A program made the position numbers and the translations under genes. A stretch of DNA of 27,123 nt from a virus: the IMG/VR virus record IMGVR_UViG_3300045963_000407, positions 1-27,123 of that record, one strand, 5' to 3'. This document shows, one piece after another, positions 1 to 5,672 of this stretch; positions within the stretch are counted from its first letter, which is position 1, and each line of letters begins with the position of its first letter. The notes beneath the pieces were generated by a model. The model was not told the origin of the DNA. It was given only the letters and a program-made list of their open reading frames with translations, and searched no databases.

Positions 1-651
1 CACCCGATCACGCTGCTGCAGGCATTCAAGCAGTACCAGGCTGGCCATGGCGAGAAGGGTTCCCTGACCTGGAACGCTGACCAGCGCGTGCTCGACGCCA
101 TCAACGACGCCTTCTACGCCTCGTTCGCGACGCAGGAGAAGACGAGCGACAACTACCTGATGGGTGTGGACTGCTCCGGCTCGATGTTCGGCGCGCATGT
201 CAACGGTTCCCCGAACCTGACGGCTGCTGAAGTCGCTGGTGTCATGGCCCTCGCGGTCGTGAAGAACCAGCCGAACTACTGGATCGGTGGTTTCAACACC
301 AAGATGGGTGAGCTGAAGATCACGCCGAACATGCGTCTCGACGCGGTGCTGAAGGTGATGGAGCGCTTCTCGTGGGGCGGCACCGACTGCGCCCTGCCGA
401 TGCTGCACGCAGCACAGCACGGGATGGAGGTGGACAAGTTCGTCACCATCACCGACAACGAGACGTGGGCTGGTCGTGTCCAGCCGGTGGAGGCGCTGCG
501 TGACTACCGTCGCAAGTTCAACCGCGCTTCCAAGTGCATCGTGATCGGCACCTCGGTGTCGGAGTTCACGATCGCTGATCCAAAGGACAGCGGCATGCTC
601 GACATTTCCGGCTTCGACAGCGCTGCACCGCAGCTGATCGCTCAGCTCTAA
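1..651 (+). CDS. rsr: Ro60/TROVE-family RNA-binding protein, C-terminal part (5' end outside window)
   Basis: The reading frame is open from base 1, so the gene starts upstream; 216 residues are visible. The first visible residues (HPITLLQAFKQYQAGHG) match the end of the Ro60 HEAT-repeat ring. They are followed by a von Willebrand A domain with a complete metal site: D57-x-S-x-S (VDCSGSM), Thr128 in WGGTDCALPM and Asp152 in ITDNETW. The GGTDCA and TDNETW blocks are characteristic of Ro60 rather than generic VWA proteins. Ro60 family members bind Y RNAs and misfolded RNAs and, in bacteria, can tether RNA to polynucleotide phosphorylase. Ro homologues are already known in some mycobacteriophages such as Bxz1. 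The gene ends 12 bases before a co-directional small gene, and a structured non-coding stretch follows that gene. The N-terminal RNA-binding ring cannot be assessed here. Confidence 0.9.
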   Translation, partial: HPITLLQAFKQYQAGHGEKGSLTWNADQRVLDAINDAFYASFATQEKTSDNYLMGVDCSGSMFGAHVNGSPNLTAAEVAGVMALAVVKNQPNYWIGGFNTKMGELKITPNMRLDAVLKVMERFSWGGTDCALPMLHAAQHGMEVDKFVTITDNETWAGRVQPVEALRDYRRKFNRASKCIVIGTSVSEFTIADPKDSGMLDISGFDSAAPQLIAQL

Positions 652-663
652 CAAGGTGATAAC

Positions 664-1089
664 ATGGAGCCTCTCAATCAACCGAGCGGCTCCTTCAAGT
701 CGCCTCTCCAGCTCTCTAGGTGTCCAGTAGCCAAGCAGCTTGGCTATCTACGCTACCGTCAGTGCCTCTTCAAGTGCAAGGATCGGGTTGATCGTCATGG
801 CAACCCGATCCGCATGCTTCTCACCTTTGATGAATGGTGGACTATCTGGGAAGATAGCGGCAGGTGGCCGGAGCGGGGCACCAAGCTAGGCCAGTACTTC
901 ATGATGCGCAAGGACTACCTGGGCAGCTACGAGCTCGGTAACGTCTCCATCGCGGCCCACACCGCCTGCACCCTGAAGATCAAGCAGACAAAGGGCTTCC
1001 TCTTGCAGGTCACCTGCCCCCACTGCGCTAAGACCGGCAACGCAGCCGCCATGGCACGCTGGCACTTTGACGCCTGCATCAAGCTTTGA
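664..1089 (+). CDS. Small phage protein with C-terminal CxxC...HxxxC zinc-finger module
   Basis: A 141-residue protein whose ATG follows an AAGGTGA ribosome site, 12 bases after the Ro60-like gene; the two probably share a transcript. The middle (about residues 57-97: LTFDEWWTIWEDSGRW, then RG, then YELGNVSI) is a pattern seen in many small phage proteins and in N-terminal parts of phage HNH-type endonucleases. The C-terminus has CPHC and then WHFDAC, a likely zinc knuckle that often ends phage homing-type nucleases. No HNH or GIY-YIG catalytic core is visible, so it may be a DNA-binding remnant or a stand-alone nucleic-acid-binding protein. The function is unknown. Confidence 0.75.
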   Translation: MEPLNQPSGSFKSPLQLSRCPVAKQLGYLRYRQCLFKCKDRVDRHGNPIRMLLTFDEWWTIWEDSGRWPERGTKLGQYFMMRKDYLGSYELGNVSIAAHTACTLKIKQTKGFLLQVTCPHCAKTGNAAAMARWHFDACIKL

Positions 1090-1118
1090 TCTGTATCAAC
1101 CTGTGATGCATCGCTATG

Positions 1119-1127
1119 TGCTACACT
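1119..1127 (+). promoter_or_regulatory. Candidate extended -10 promoter (TGCTACACT)
   Basis: A TGn extension followed by TACACT lies 30 bases after the zinc-finger gene, in the sequence GTGCTACACT. The same decamer with two changes (GTGATACAAT) occurs at 2913 and 4795, each time just upstream of a gene run. No convincing -35 hexamer is present at the usual spacing. It would transcribe the structured leader and the gene at 1390. Confidence 0.4.
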
Positions 1128-1178
1128 GCACACAGCAGGTTGAAGGCCCCCGGTCGCTGTACACCTGAGCGTGCGCTA

Positions 1179-1186
1179 GTAAATAC
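1179..1186 (+). promoter_or_regulatory. Candidate late promoter motif GTAAATAC
   Basis: The T4 late promoter is a single TATAAATA box. GTAAATAC here, GTAAATAC at 7326 and GTAAATAT at 24944 are the copies I found on the + strand, and all three lie in or at the edge of non-coding DNA upstream of genes. Initiation near 1191 would give the gene at 1390 a leader of about 200 bases containing the stem-loops at 1196-1211 and 1229-1319. Confidence 0.35.
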
Positions 1187-1228
1187 ATTCACGAGAGAGG
1201 CAGAGACCTCTTACAGATTGCGGGAACC

Positions 1229-1319
1229 CACCCACAACGGTAACGGCGACGTATCACCGCTAGTCTTCACGTGCAAGCATGGAGCATATCAGCGGCTGAT
1301 ACGTCTCTCTACCGGGGTG
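1229..1319 (+). ncRNA. Long bulged stem-loop; candidate Y-like RNA or structured 5' leader
   Basis: This sits in the 300-base gene-free stretch 1090-1389. Bases 1248-1261 pair with 1291-1305 over 14 base pairs, leaving one bulged C at 1296. Outside that helix, CGGTA (1238-1242) pairs with TACCG (1310-1314), and CACCC (1229-1233) pairs with GGGTG (1315-1319) across a four-base bulge ACAA. The result is a 91-base rod with a 29-base loop. A smaller hairpin (1196-1200 with 1207-1211) precedes it. Y RNAs bound by Ro60 have paired ends, a bulged helix and a large loop, and often lie near the ro gene; here the Ro-like gene ends about 580 bases upstream. It could equally be a translation-controlling leader for the gene at 1390. 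No U-rich terminator follows and no clear tRNA-like module is visible. Confidence 0.4.
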
Positions 1320-1389
1320 TGTCAGCCAAAATGTCAAAATAGCGATAAGGCCACAACAAGAGGGTCTAAGTCGCAAAAAGGAGATAAAC

Positions 1390-2091
1390 ATGGCAGATAT
1401 CGTCACCGGCACCGTTACGGGCCAACTCGACACCACCGCCCTCATGCAAAACCACGCAGACATCCGTCGCGAACAAGAGAGCATCGGCGCCGACATCCGT
1501 CGCGAAAATGCGAAGGAAGCAAGCGACGTCATCGACAGCGTCAAGACCTCCGCATGGGCAAATTCGGACCGCACTGGTACCGAAGCTGACCGTGTCGTCG
1601 CTCAAGACACCGCGTACTTCATCGCTGGTCAGCAGTACTCATTCAGCAACGCTACCGCCCTGGCAGCACTGAAGGCATCAACTGACGCGCAGTTCGCTGC
1701 AACTCAGGCAGCCATCGCTCTCGCTGCTCAGCAAACCGCTGCTGCTGCAACTCTCGCTGGCGCAAAGGCAGAATCTGCCACCGCTCTGGGTCAAGCCCTG
1801 ATCGGCCAGCAACTCGTCGCTGATGGCAACACCACCCGTGCCCTCATCAACGGCCTGAAGATGGAGCAGCTGAACCGTGAACTCATCGAACGCAACTCGG
1901 CCCTGGTCGAAGCGCGTGGTGATGCACGTCACTGGCAGTCGGGCTACAGCAACGCTCAGTTCGCTGCGGTCACCAGCCAGGTCAATGCGCTGAACAGCCA
2001 GTTCCAGGAAGCACGTCAAGGTACGGTCAACTTTGGTACGATGTCGGGTTCTGCCGGCAGCCAAAGCGCCGCCAACAACACCGTGCGATAA
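1390..2091 (+). CDS. Ala/Gln-rich helical coiled-coil protein, unknown function
   Basis: A 233-residue protein whose ATG follows a strong ribosome site (AAAAAGGAGATAAAC). The N-terminal 15 residues are Thr/Val-rich. From about residue 20 to 210 it is almost uninterrupted predicted helix, with a charged segment (DIRREQESIGADIRREN, containing the repeat ADIRRE), a long Ala-rich stretch (about residues 90-150) and a heptad-like stretch (LIERNSALVEARGD). The C-terminus is low-complexity Gly/Ser/Asn. No cysteine, signal peptide or enzyme motif is evident. The strong ribosome site and structured leader suggest high expression, as for a virion or scaffold-like protein, but this is inference. Confidence 0.75.
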   Translation: MADIVTGTVTGQLDTTALMQNHADIRREQESIGADIRRENAKEASDVIDSVKTSAWANSDRTGTEADRVVAQDTAYFIAGQQYSFSNATALAALKASTDAQFAATQAAIALAAQQTAAAATLAGAKAESATALGQALIGQQLVADGNTTRALINGLKMEQLNRELIERNSALVEARGDARHWQSGYSNAQFAAVTSQVNALNSQFQEARQGTVNFGTMSGSAGSQSAANNTVR

Positions 2092-2152
2092 GCGTCATTG
2101 GGGCGGAAGTCCAATCAACTCCCGCTCGATAAACGCCAGAACCATAACCAGA

Positions 2153-2177
2153 ACAGGCTGCTCACGAGGCGGCCTGT
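2153..2177 (+). other. Intergenic hairpin ACAGGC/GCCTGT
   Basis: Six base pairs (2153-2158 with 2172-2177) around a 13-base loop, within the 108-base gap between the coiled-coil gene and the collagen-like gene. No T-run follows, so it is not a standard terminator. It could be a processing site or chance. Confidence 0.2.
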
Positions 2178-2199
2178 CTCCTGCCAGAACGGGTAACGC

Positions 2200-2694
2200 A
2201 TGCTTGATGATGCCCAACGTAGGCTTATGCAGATGAACGACCTCATCTTGAGGCATCGTTCCGGCAGGCCCCTTTCGGCCCAAACAATGGCTGAAACAGA
2301 AGCTCTGCTCCAGGAGCTGGCCCTTCTCCAGGGCATTGGTGGTTGGGGAGACGACAACATCAGCATCACTACTTCCTCAGCCCCAGGTCCACAAGGACCG
2401 CCGGGACCACCTGGACCCCCAGGCCCGGTCGGGGCCGAGGGGCCTCCCGGCCCGGCAGGACCGCCTGGTCCGCCCGGTCCTCCGGGACCACAAGGAGAAT
2501 GCTGTGGAAGATGCACCGAAGCCGAAGCGACCGAGATGGCGGCGAGCCCCTCCCCTGGTACTGAAGTGGAGACCAGCGAGCCTGTCGAGCCTGAGACGCC
2601 TCAAGAAGAAGATACTCCAGATCCTAGAGACACCCCAAACAACGCCACCCTCGTGCGTTGGTCCCGTAAGCGTACAAAGAGGAACAAACCATGA
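2200..2694 (+). CDS. Collagen-like (Gly-X-Y) repeat protein
   Basis: A 164-residue protein in three parts. Residues 1-60 are a helical, Leu-rich head ([14 protein letters not shown] onward). Residues 63-99 are an uninterrupted run of about twelve Gly-X-Y triplets ([16 protein letters not shown] onward), a collagen triple-helix sequence. The tail begins with a Cys cluster (ECCGRCTE), then an acidic Pro/Thr/Glu-rich stretch and a basic end ([12 protein letters not shown]). Collagen-like segments are common in phage fibres and head decorations and make trimers; the cysteines after the repeat could lock the trimer. The ribosome site is weak (ACGGGTAAC). The stop overlaps the next ATG by four bases (ATGA). 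Confidence 0.8.
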   Translation: MLDDAQRRLMQMNDLILRHRSGRPLSAQTMAETEALLQELALLQGIGGWGDDNISITTSSAPGPQGPPGPPGPPGPVGAEGPPGPAGPPGPPGPPGPQGECCGRCTEAEATEMAASPSPGTEVETSEPVEPETPQEEDTPDPRDTPNNATLVRWSRKRTKRNKP

Positions 2695-2876
2695 ACACCC
2701 CCACTCTGACCCCTGAGGCCGTGCTACGTCTGGCCGATGACATGGCCGGCTATGTCGCCTGCTGCGCCACCAACTTCAACTCGCACAACTACGACAGCTA
2801 CCTGCAGGCTCGAACCAACCTGGAAGATGCGATCGCCTCCTTCTTTGAGAAGATGACGCCTCTGGTGGGGTCCTAA
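2691..2876 (+). CDS. Small hypothetical protein (61 aa)
   Basis: The ATG overlaps the stop of the collagen-like gene (ATGA), with a ribosome site in AAAGAGGAACAAACC. The product is a soluble, mostly helical 61-residue protein with a CC pair (VACCATNFN) and no recognised motif. It is probably the last gene of the transcript that starts upstream of 1390, because a new promoter follows immediately. Confidence 0.65.
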   Translation: MNTPTLTPEAVLRLADDMAGYVACCATNFNSHNYDSYLQARTNLEDAIASFFEKMTPLVGS

Positions 2877-2891
2877 AGAGTTACACTCTTG

Positions 2892-2922
2892 TTGTGTACA
2901 ACTGGACCCGGTGTGATACAAT
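2892..2922 (+). promoter_or_regulatory. Host-type extended -10 promoter (TTGTGT, TGATACAAT)
   Basis: TGA-TACAAT at 2914-2922 is an extended -10 element. TTGTGT at 2892-2897 lies 19 bases upstream, which is long for a -35. A GTTACA box at 2880-2885 also recurs at almost the same offset in the promoter at 4775 (37 versus 36 bases before TACAAT). Transcription would begin near 2929, giving a short leader before the ATG at 2953. Confidence 0.6.
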
Positions 2923-2952
2923 ACTTCTATCGCATCTTACCAAGGGTCCAAA

Positions 2953-3204
2953 ATGATCACCAGCACCATCTTCGTCCGCACCGTCAATGCTGACAAGGGC
3001 CGCGGCTTCGTTCTCTTGGTCGGTTACGATGCCAAGATCGTCCAGAGCAACGCCATCCAGCAGATCAGCCTGACGACCGGTACCGAAGCCGAATATGCCG
3101 CCGCCATCGCTCGGGTCAAGGCCAACTACAACGCCTCCGAGATCCGGGATGTCACCAACGACGGCATCAAGCGCAAGATGGAAAAGCAGCGGCTCGGCGC
3201 CTAA
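2953..3204 (+). CDS. Hypothetical protein (83 aa)
   Basis: First gene of a run of seven small genes behind the 2892 promoter; an AAGGG ribosome site sits eight bases before the ATG. The product begins with a beta-rich half (TSTIFVRTV, GFVLLVGYDAKIV), followed by a helical, basic C-terminus (IKRKMEKQRLG). No known domain was recognised. The position right behind an apparently host-type promoter suggests early expression. Confidence 0.7.
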   Translation: MITSTIFVRTVNADKGRGFVLLVGYDAKIVQSNAIQQISLTTGTEAEYAAAIARVKANYNASEIRDVTNDGIKRKMEKQRLGA

Positions 3205-3214
3205 GGAGCACACC

Positions 3215-3415
3215 ATGTCCTGCCAGTGCTACCACATCGGTGGTCCCTTCATCGCTGAGGACCCCGACTGCCCTGTTCATGGCCGTGAAGCCCAGCAGGA
3301 AGCCGTGAAGCGTGATAGGGTCATCAAGGACCTGGATGCCGCCCTCGACAGCGAGGAGCCTGAGCGCATCGAGGCCGAGGCCCGTAACGCCCTCTACTAC
3401 CTTCGCAGTCTCTAG
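3215..3415 (+). CDS. Small protein with N-terminal Cys/His metal-binding knuckle (66 aa)
   Basis: The ATG at 3215 follows AAGGAG with good spacing. The N-terminus carries CQCYH and DCPVHG, a CxC...CxxH arrangement seen in many short phage proteins and likely to bind zinc. The rest is a charged helix (QEAVKRDRVIKDLDAALDSE onward). It begins 11 bases after the previous stop and ends 10 bases before the next start, so it is one unit of the operon. Function unknown; nucleic-acid or host-protein binding is possible. Confidence 0.7.
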   Translation: MSCQCYHIGGPFIAEDPDCPVHGREAQQEAVKRDRVIKDLDAALDSEEPERIEAEARNALYYLRSL

Positions 3416-3424
3416 GAGCCCCGC

Positions 3425-3640
3425 ATGAAGACCCGTGGATTTACCCTCATCGAACTCTTGGTTGTCCTGGTGGCCATCGCCATCGCCACCACGATCTTCT
3501 ATCAGCTGGGCTACGGTCACAGCACCGAACATGCCCGAGCCGGCCACTTCGAGTGCAAGGGCGGCTTCACCTTCAAGGTGGAGGAGAACGGCGACGCCCG
3601 GCCTGCCACCAACACCGAGGTCGCTCAAGCGAAGTGCTGA
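3425..3640 (+). CDS. Pilin-like membrane microprotein with class III prepilin signal (71 aa)
   Basis: The ATG follows AGGAG. The N-terminus MKTRGFTLIELLVVLVAIAI is a complete type IV prepilin signal: short basic leader, Gly5/Phe6 cleavage site, Glu at +5 of the mature protein (Glu10), then about 20 hydrophobic residues. In bacteria, PilD-type peptidases cut and methylate such proteins, which then enter pili or type II secretion pseudopili. The soluble part is only about 40 residues (FECKGGFTFKVEENG then RPAT then EVAQAKC), far shorter than a real pilin. The same C-terminal unit recurs in the next gene. Two cysteines (44 and 71) could form a periplasmic disulfide. A plausible role is interference with host pili or secretion, but this is inference. 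Confidence 0.8.
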   Translation: MKTRGFTLIELLVVLVAIAIATTIFYQLGYGHSTEHARAGHFECKGGFTFKVEENGDARPATNTEVAQAKC

Positions 3641-3647
3641 GGTCTAC

Positions 3648-3860
3648 ATGAACAAGTACATCCCTACATCCGCTGAAGTGCTGATCATTGTCGCGCTTGC
3701 AGCCGGTGCTGCCGTTGCCATCATACGGGCAGCGATACCTACCATGACCGTCCCCAAGGCAAAACTCGAGTTTCAGTGCAAGAACGGGGTGGCCTTCGTG
3801 CTGGATGAGGATGGCGTACGCCCTGCCACCGACCGCGAGGTGGCTTCGGCCAAGTGCTGA
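3648..3860 (+). CDS. Membrane microprotein, paralogue of the preceding pilin-like protein (70 aa)
   Basis: The ATG at 3648 lies eight bases after the pilin-like gene. Residues 10-31 form one transmembrane helix (EVLIIVALAAGAAVAIIRAA) without a prepilin motif. The C-terminal half aligns with its neighbour: FQCKNGVAF, then DEDGVRPATDREVASAKC, against FECKGGFTF, ENG.ARPATNTEVAQAKC. Both keep the two cysteines and the RPAT..EVA.AKC ending. This points to a tandem duplication in which only the first copy has, or has kept, the pilin-type signal. The topology is probably N-in with a periplasmic C-terminal unit. Confidence 0.75.
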   Translation: MNKYIPTSAEVLIIVALAAGAAVAIIRAAIPTMTVPKAKLEFQCKNGVAFVLDEDGVRPATDREVASAKC

Positions 3861-4105
3861 TGGTTTCCAACCCCTCTGAGTTCCGCACCCTCCTGCAGGA
3901 GATCTTTGAGGCCTCGCCCCTTCGGGTAGGTGGCACCACCTTCGACGCCGCCGTCACCGACGAGGCCATCGAGGAGTTCATCGCCTCCATGGTCAGGTCC
4001 TACATGAACGAAGGAGGACCGACCGCCTGCGAGAAGATCGTCGGCGCCTTCTTCGTCGGTCTCATCGAGAAGCAAGCCAAGGAGAACGCAAATGAAGCCG
4101 CTTGA
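3860..4105 (+). CDS. Hypothetical protein (81 aa)
   Basis: The start is taken as the ATG at 3860, which overlaps the upstream stop (TGATG); a GTG at 3854 in the same frame would add two residues. The product is an acidic helical protein (FRTLLQEIFEAS, EEFIASMVRSYMNE, EKIVGAFFVGLIEKQAKENAN) with no recognised family. Its end overlaps the next gene by 14 bases, which carries that gene's AAGGAGAA ribosome site inside this one. Confidence 0.65.
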   Translation: MVSNPSEFRTLLQEIFEASPLRVGGTTFDAAVTDEAIEEFIASMVRSYMNEGGPTACEKIVGAFFVGLIEKQAKENANEAA

Positions 4106-4484
4106 GTACTACATCACCGTCAATGTCAAGATGCCGACCCGTGACGAGTTCACCGACGTCTTCGTTTACAGCCGGGGCAAGGTCGTCTTCCAAGGTCCCT
4201 TCCTCGAGTACAAGCCGCAGGCCGAAGGCAACTTCAAGGGCATGCTTGTTGAGAAGTTCCTCAACGAGGAAGGCTTTAAGAACCAGCGGATTGCCTACGG
4301 CGCCGAGGAAGCACGTCTCCGTGCCGAGTTCAAGGCTGACCTCTTTGAGGAGTACGGTGTCACTCGGAACCCAAAGTCAGAGCTTGCCTACTCCATGGCA
4401 ATGGACCATTACAACGGATACGGCTGCAAGCTTCAAGACGCCGTCGACCACTTCGAGCAACTTGTTCCCCTCTTCAAGGACTGA
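4092..4484 (+). CDS. Hypothetical protein (130 aa)
   Basis: The ATG is preceded by AAGGAGAACGCAA. The N-terminal half is beta-rich (EYYITVNVKMP, DVFVYSRGKVVFQGPF) and the C-terminal half helical (EEARLRAEFKADLFEEYG, LQDAVDHFEQLVPLFKD). No cleavage signal, membrane segment or catalytic motif is visible. It shares an operon with flanking small proteins of unknown function. Confidence 0.65.
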   Translation: MKPLEYYITVNVKMPTRDEFTDVFVYSRGKVVFQGPFLEYKPQAEGNFKGMLVEKFLNEEGFKNQRIAYGAEEARLRAEFKADLFEEYGVTRNPKSELAYSMAMDHYNGYGCKLQDAVDHFEQLVPLFKD

Positions 4485-4488
4485 CACC

Positions 4489-4758
4489 ATGACTCCCTTC
4501 AACATCTTCATCAAGATCCAACGCCCTGACATCTCGGTGGCCGGCCACCTTCTGAAGGAGCCGATGGAAGGTACGATGGAGGACATCCAGGGCGCCTTCG
4601 ACGAGATGCAGGAACTGCTCGCCAAGGCCGCCGTCAACCACTTCGTCCTCCACAACGCCGATGACCGCAGCGCCACCGGCAGCAACGAGGTCCTCATCTG
4701 CAAGGCCTTCTACTCCGCCGAGAGCGCCCTCGTTACGATGCGCATCGAGAAGTTCTGA
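4489..4758 (+). CDS. Hypothetical protein (89 aa)
   Basis: The ATG at 4489 comes four bases after the previous stop and is served by AAGGAC. The product looks like an alpha/beta domain (FNIFIKIQRPDISVAGHLL, a helix around EDIQGAFDEMQELLAKAA, then FVLHNADDR and a strand VLICKAFYS). Its opening, like that of the preceding protein (YYITVNVKMP), is a strand rich in Ile/Val followed by a charged turn, so the two may be distant relatives. It is the last gene of the 2892 transcript, and a new promoter follows within 40 bases. Confidence 0.65.
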   Translation: MTPFNIFIKIQRPDISVAGHLLKEPMEGTMEDIQGAFDEMQELLAKAAVNHFVLHNADDRSATGSNEVLICKAFYSAESALVTMRIEKF

Positions 4759-4774
4759 GCAGGTTACAACTTCG

Positions 4775-4804
4775 TTGACACGCCATCCACCAGCGTGATA
4801 CAAT
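4775..4804 (+). promoter_or_regulatory. Strong host-type promoter (TTGACA, 18 bp, TGATACAAT)
   Basis: A perfect -35 hexamer TTGACA (4775-4780), an 18-base spacer and extended -10 TGA-TACAAT (4796-4804). A GTTACA box lies at 4763-4768. The layout matches the promoter at 2892. Transcription would start at about 4811, essentially on the ATG of the next gene, so that mRNA may be leaderless. Confidence 0.75.
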
Positions 4805-4810
4805 GAAGTC

Positions 4811-5470
4811 ATGAACACCCCACACCGCTTCGACAAGCTGCTCATCTCGGCACGGTACTGGCTGCTCGGTATGGCCGAACATGATCCAGAATACTTCAAG
4901 GTCATCGAGGCACTGGAGCTGGGATTGGTCCACCATGATGGCCACCGCAACGGTGGTGATCCCGAGTTCATCCACCAGCTCGGCATCTTCCACTACCTGC
5001 GGACGCTACACAAGCACATCAAGAACCCGAAGACGGTGTACAAGCTCGTGTTTCTGCACGATGCCCTGGAAGATCCGAACCAGAAGACGAAGGCCTTCAT
5101 CACGCCGGCAGAGATCGAGGAAGCTTTCGGTACCGCCTTCCTCGTCAAGCTGAAGAAGATGTCGAAGGAGATCCTCGGTCAGAAGAACCCCGACTTTTCG
5201 CTCGATGCAGTCTTCGATGACGAGGACACCAGCGTCGCCAAGGGCGGTGACCGTGTCGACAATGTCACCAGCATGGTCGGCGTCTTCAAGCGGTCTCGGT
5301 TGGAACGCTACGTCAAGGAGACGATGGAGGAGTTCCTACCCAGGCTGAAGAAGGCCCGTCGGAAGTTTGCCTCGCAGGAAGCCATCTACGAGAACATCAA
5401 GATGGAGCTCATCGGCACCATCACCCTGATCGGCCACATCCTGGAAGGATACGAACCACATGAAGCTTGA
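4811..5470 (+). CDS. RelA/SpoT-type HD-domain hydrolase (candidate (p)ppGpp hydrolase)
   Basis: A 219-residue stand-alone HD domain with the signature of the RelA/SpoT/MESH1 hydrolase family: HRNGGDPEFIHQLG (Arg46, His55), FLHDALED (His83-Asp84 plus Glu87-Asp88), FG then LVKLKKMSKE, and KGGDRVDNV (Asp147, Asn151). All metal- and substrate-site positions of that family appear to be kept, and no synthetase or TGS domain is attached. Known relatives remove the 3'-pyrophosphate of (p)ppGpp using Mn2+; other HD substrates cannot be excluded. The 4775 promoter places transcription start at the ATG, with no ribosome site; Met21 (4871) is an alternative start but also lacks an obvious one. The last 11 bases overlap the next gene. 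Confidence 0.8.
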   Translation: MNTPHRFDKLLISARYWLLGMAEHDPEYFKVIEALELGLVHHDGHRNGGDPEFIHQLGIFHYLRTLHKHIKNPKTVYKLVFLHDALEDPNQKTKAFITPAEIEEAFGTAFLVKLKKMSKEILGQKNPDFSLDAVFDDEDTSVAKGGDRVDNVTSMVGVFKRSRLERYVKETMEEFLPRLKKARRKFASQEAIYENIKMELIGTITLIGHILEGYEPHEA

Positions 5471-5672
5471 TCCCATCTGTACGGCACCTTGCGTGCCGCC
5501 TTGCCAGAACCTGGCGACCTTCAAGCTCCTGAACTTCCGGTCACGGTCGTTCCTCGGTGAGAACTGCGACCTGCACCTCTCGACCCTGCTGAGCAAGGCC
5601 TACAACGGCGATTATGACAAGGCACCCCTCGATGTGCCGGTGGAGGAGACCCCTGATGCCACAAACCCCTGA
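5460..5672 (+). CDS. Small Cys-containing hypothetical protein (70 aa)
   Basis: The ATG lies inside the end of the HD hydrolase gene, with GGAAGGA about ten bases upstream. The N-terminus contains three closely spaced cysteines (ICTAPCVPPCQN), then a basic patch (LLNFRSRSFLGENCDL) and an acidic tail. The cysteine spacing could bind metal, but no family is recognised. The end overlaps the next gene by 17 bases. Confidence 0.6.
   Translation: MKLDPICTAPCVPPCQNLATFKLLNFRSRSFLGENCDLHLSTLLSKAYNGDYDKAPLDVPVEETPDATNP

Noticed and set aside
1124-1165. Possible tRNA or tRNA-like module in the leader (ACAGC/GCTGT stem, GGTTGAAGG)
   Set aside because: Only a five-pair stem forms, with no T-loop consensus, anticodon arm or CCA end.
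1287-1301. TATCAGC-G-GCTGATA palindrome as a repressor operator
   Set aside because: It overlaps the 3' arm of the longer stem 1248-1305, which explains more bases, and no repressor gene is nearby; an operator remains possible but unsupported.
2115-2516. Collagen-like frame on the - strand (GPGGPGGPG)
   Set aside because: Gly-Pro repeats are nearly self-complementary in coding, so the reverse strand also reads as Gly/Pro; the + strand has the coupled gene order.
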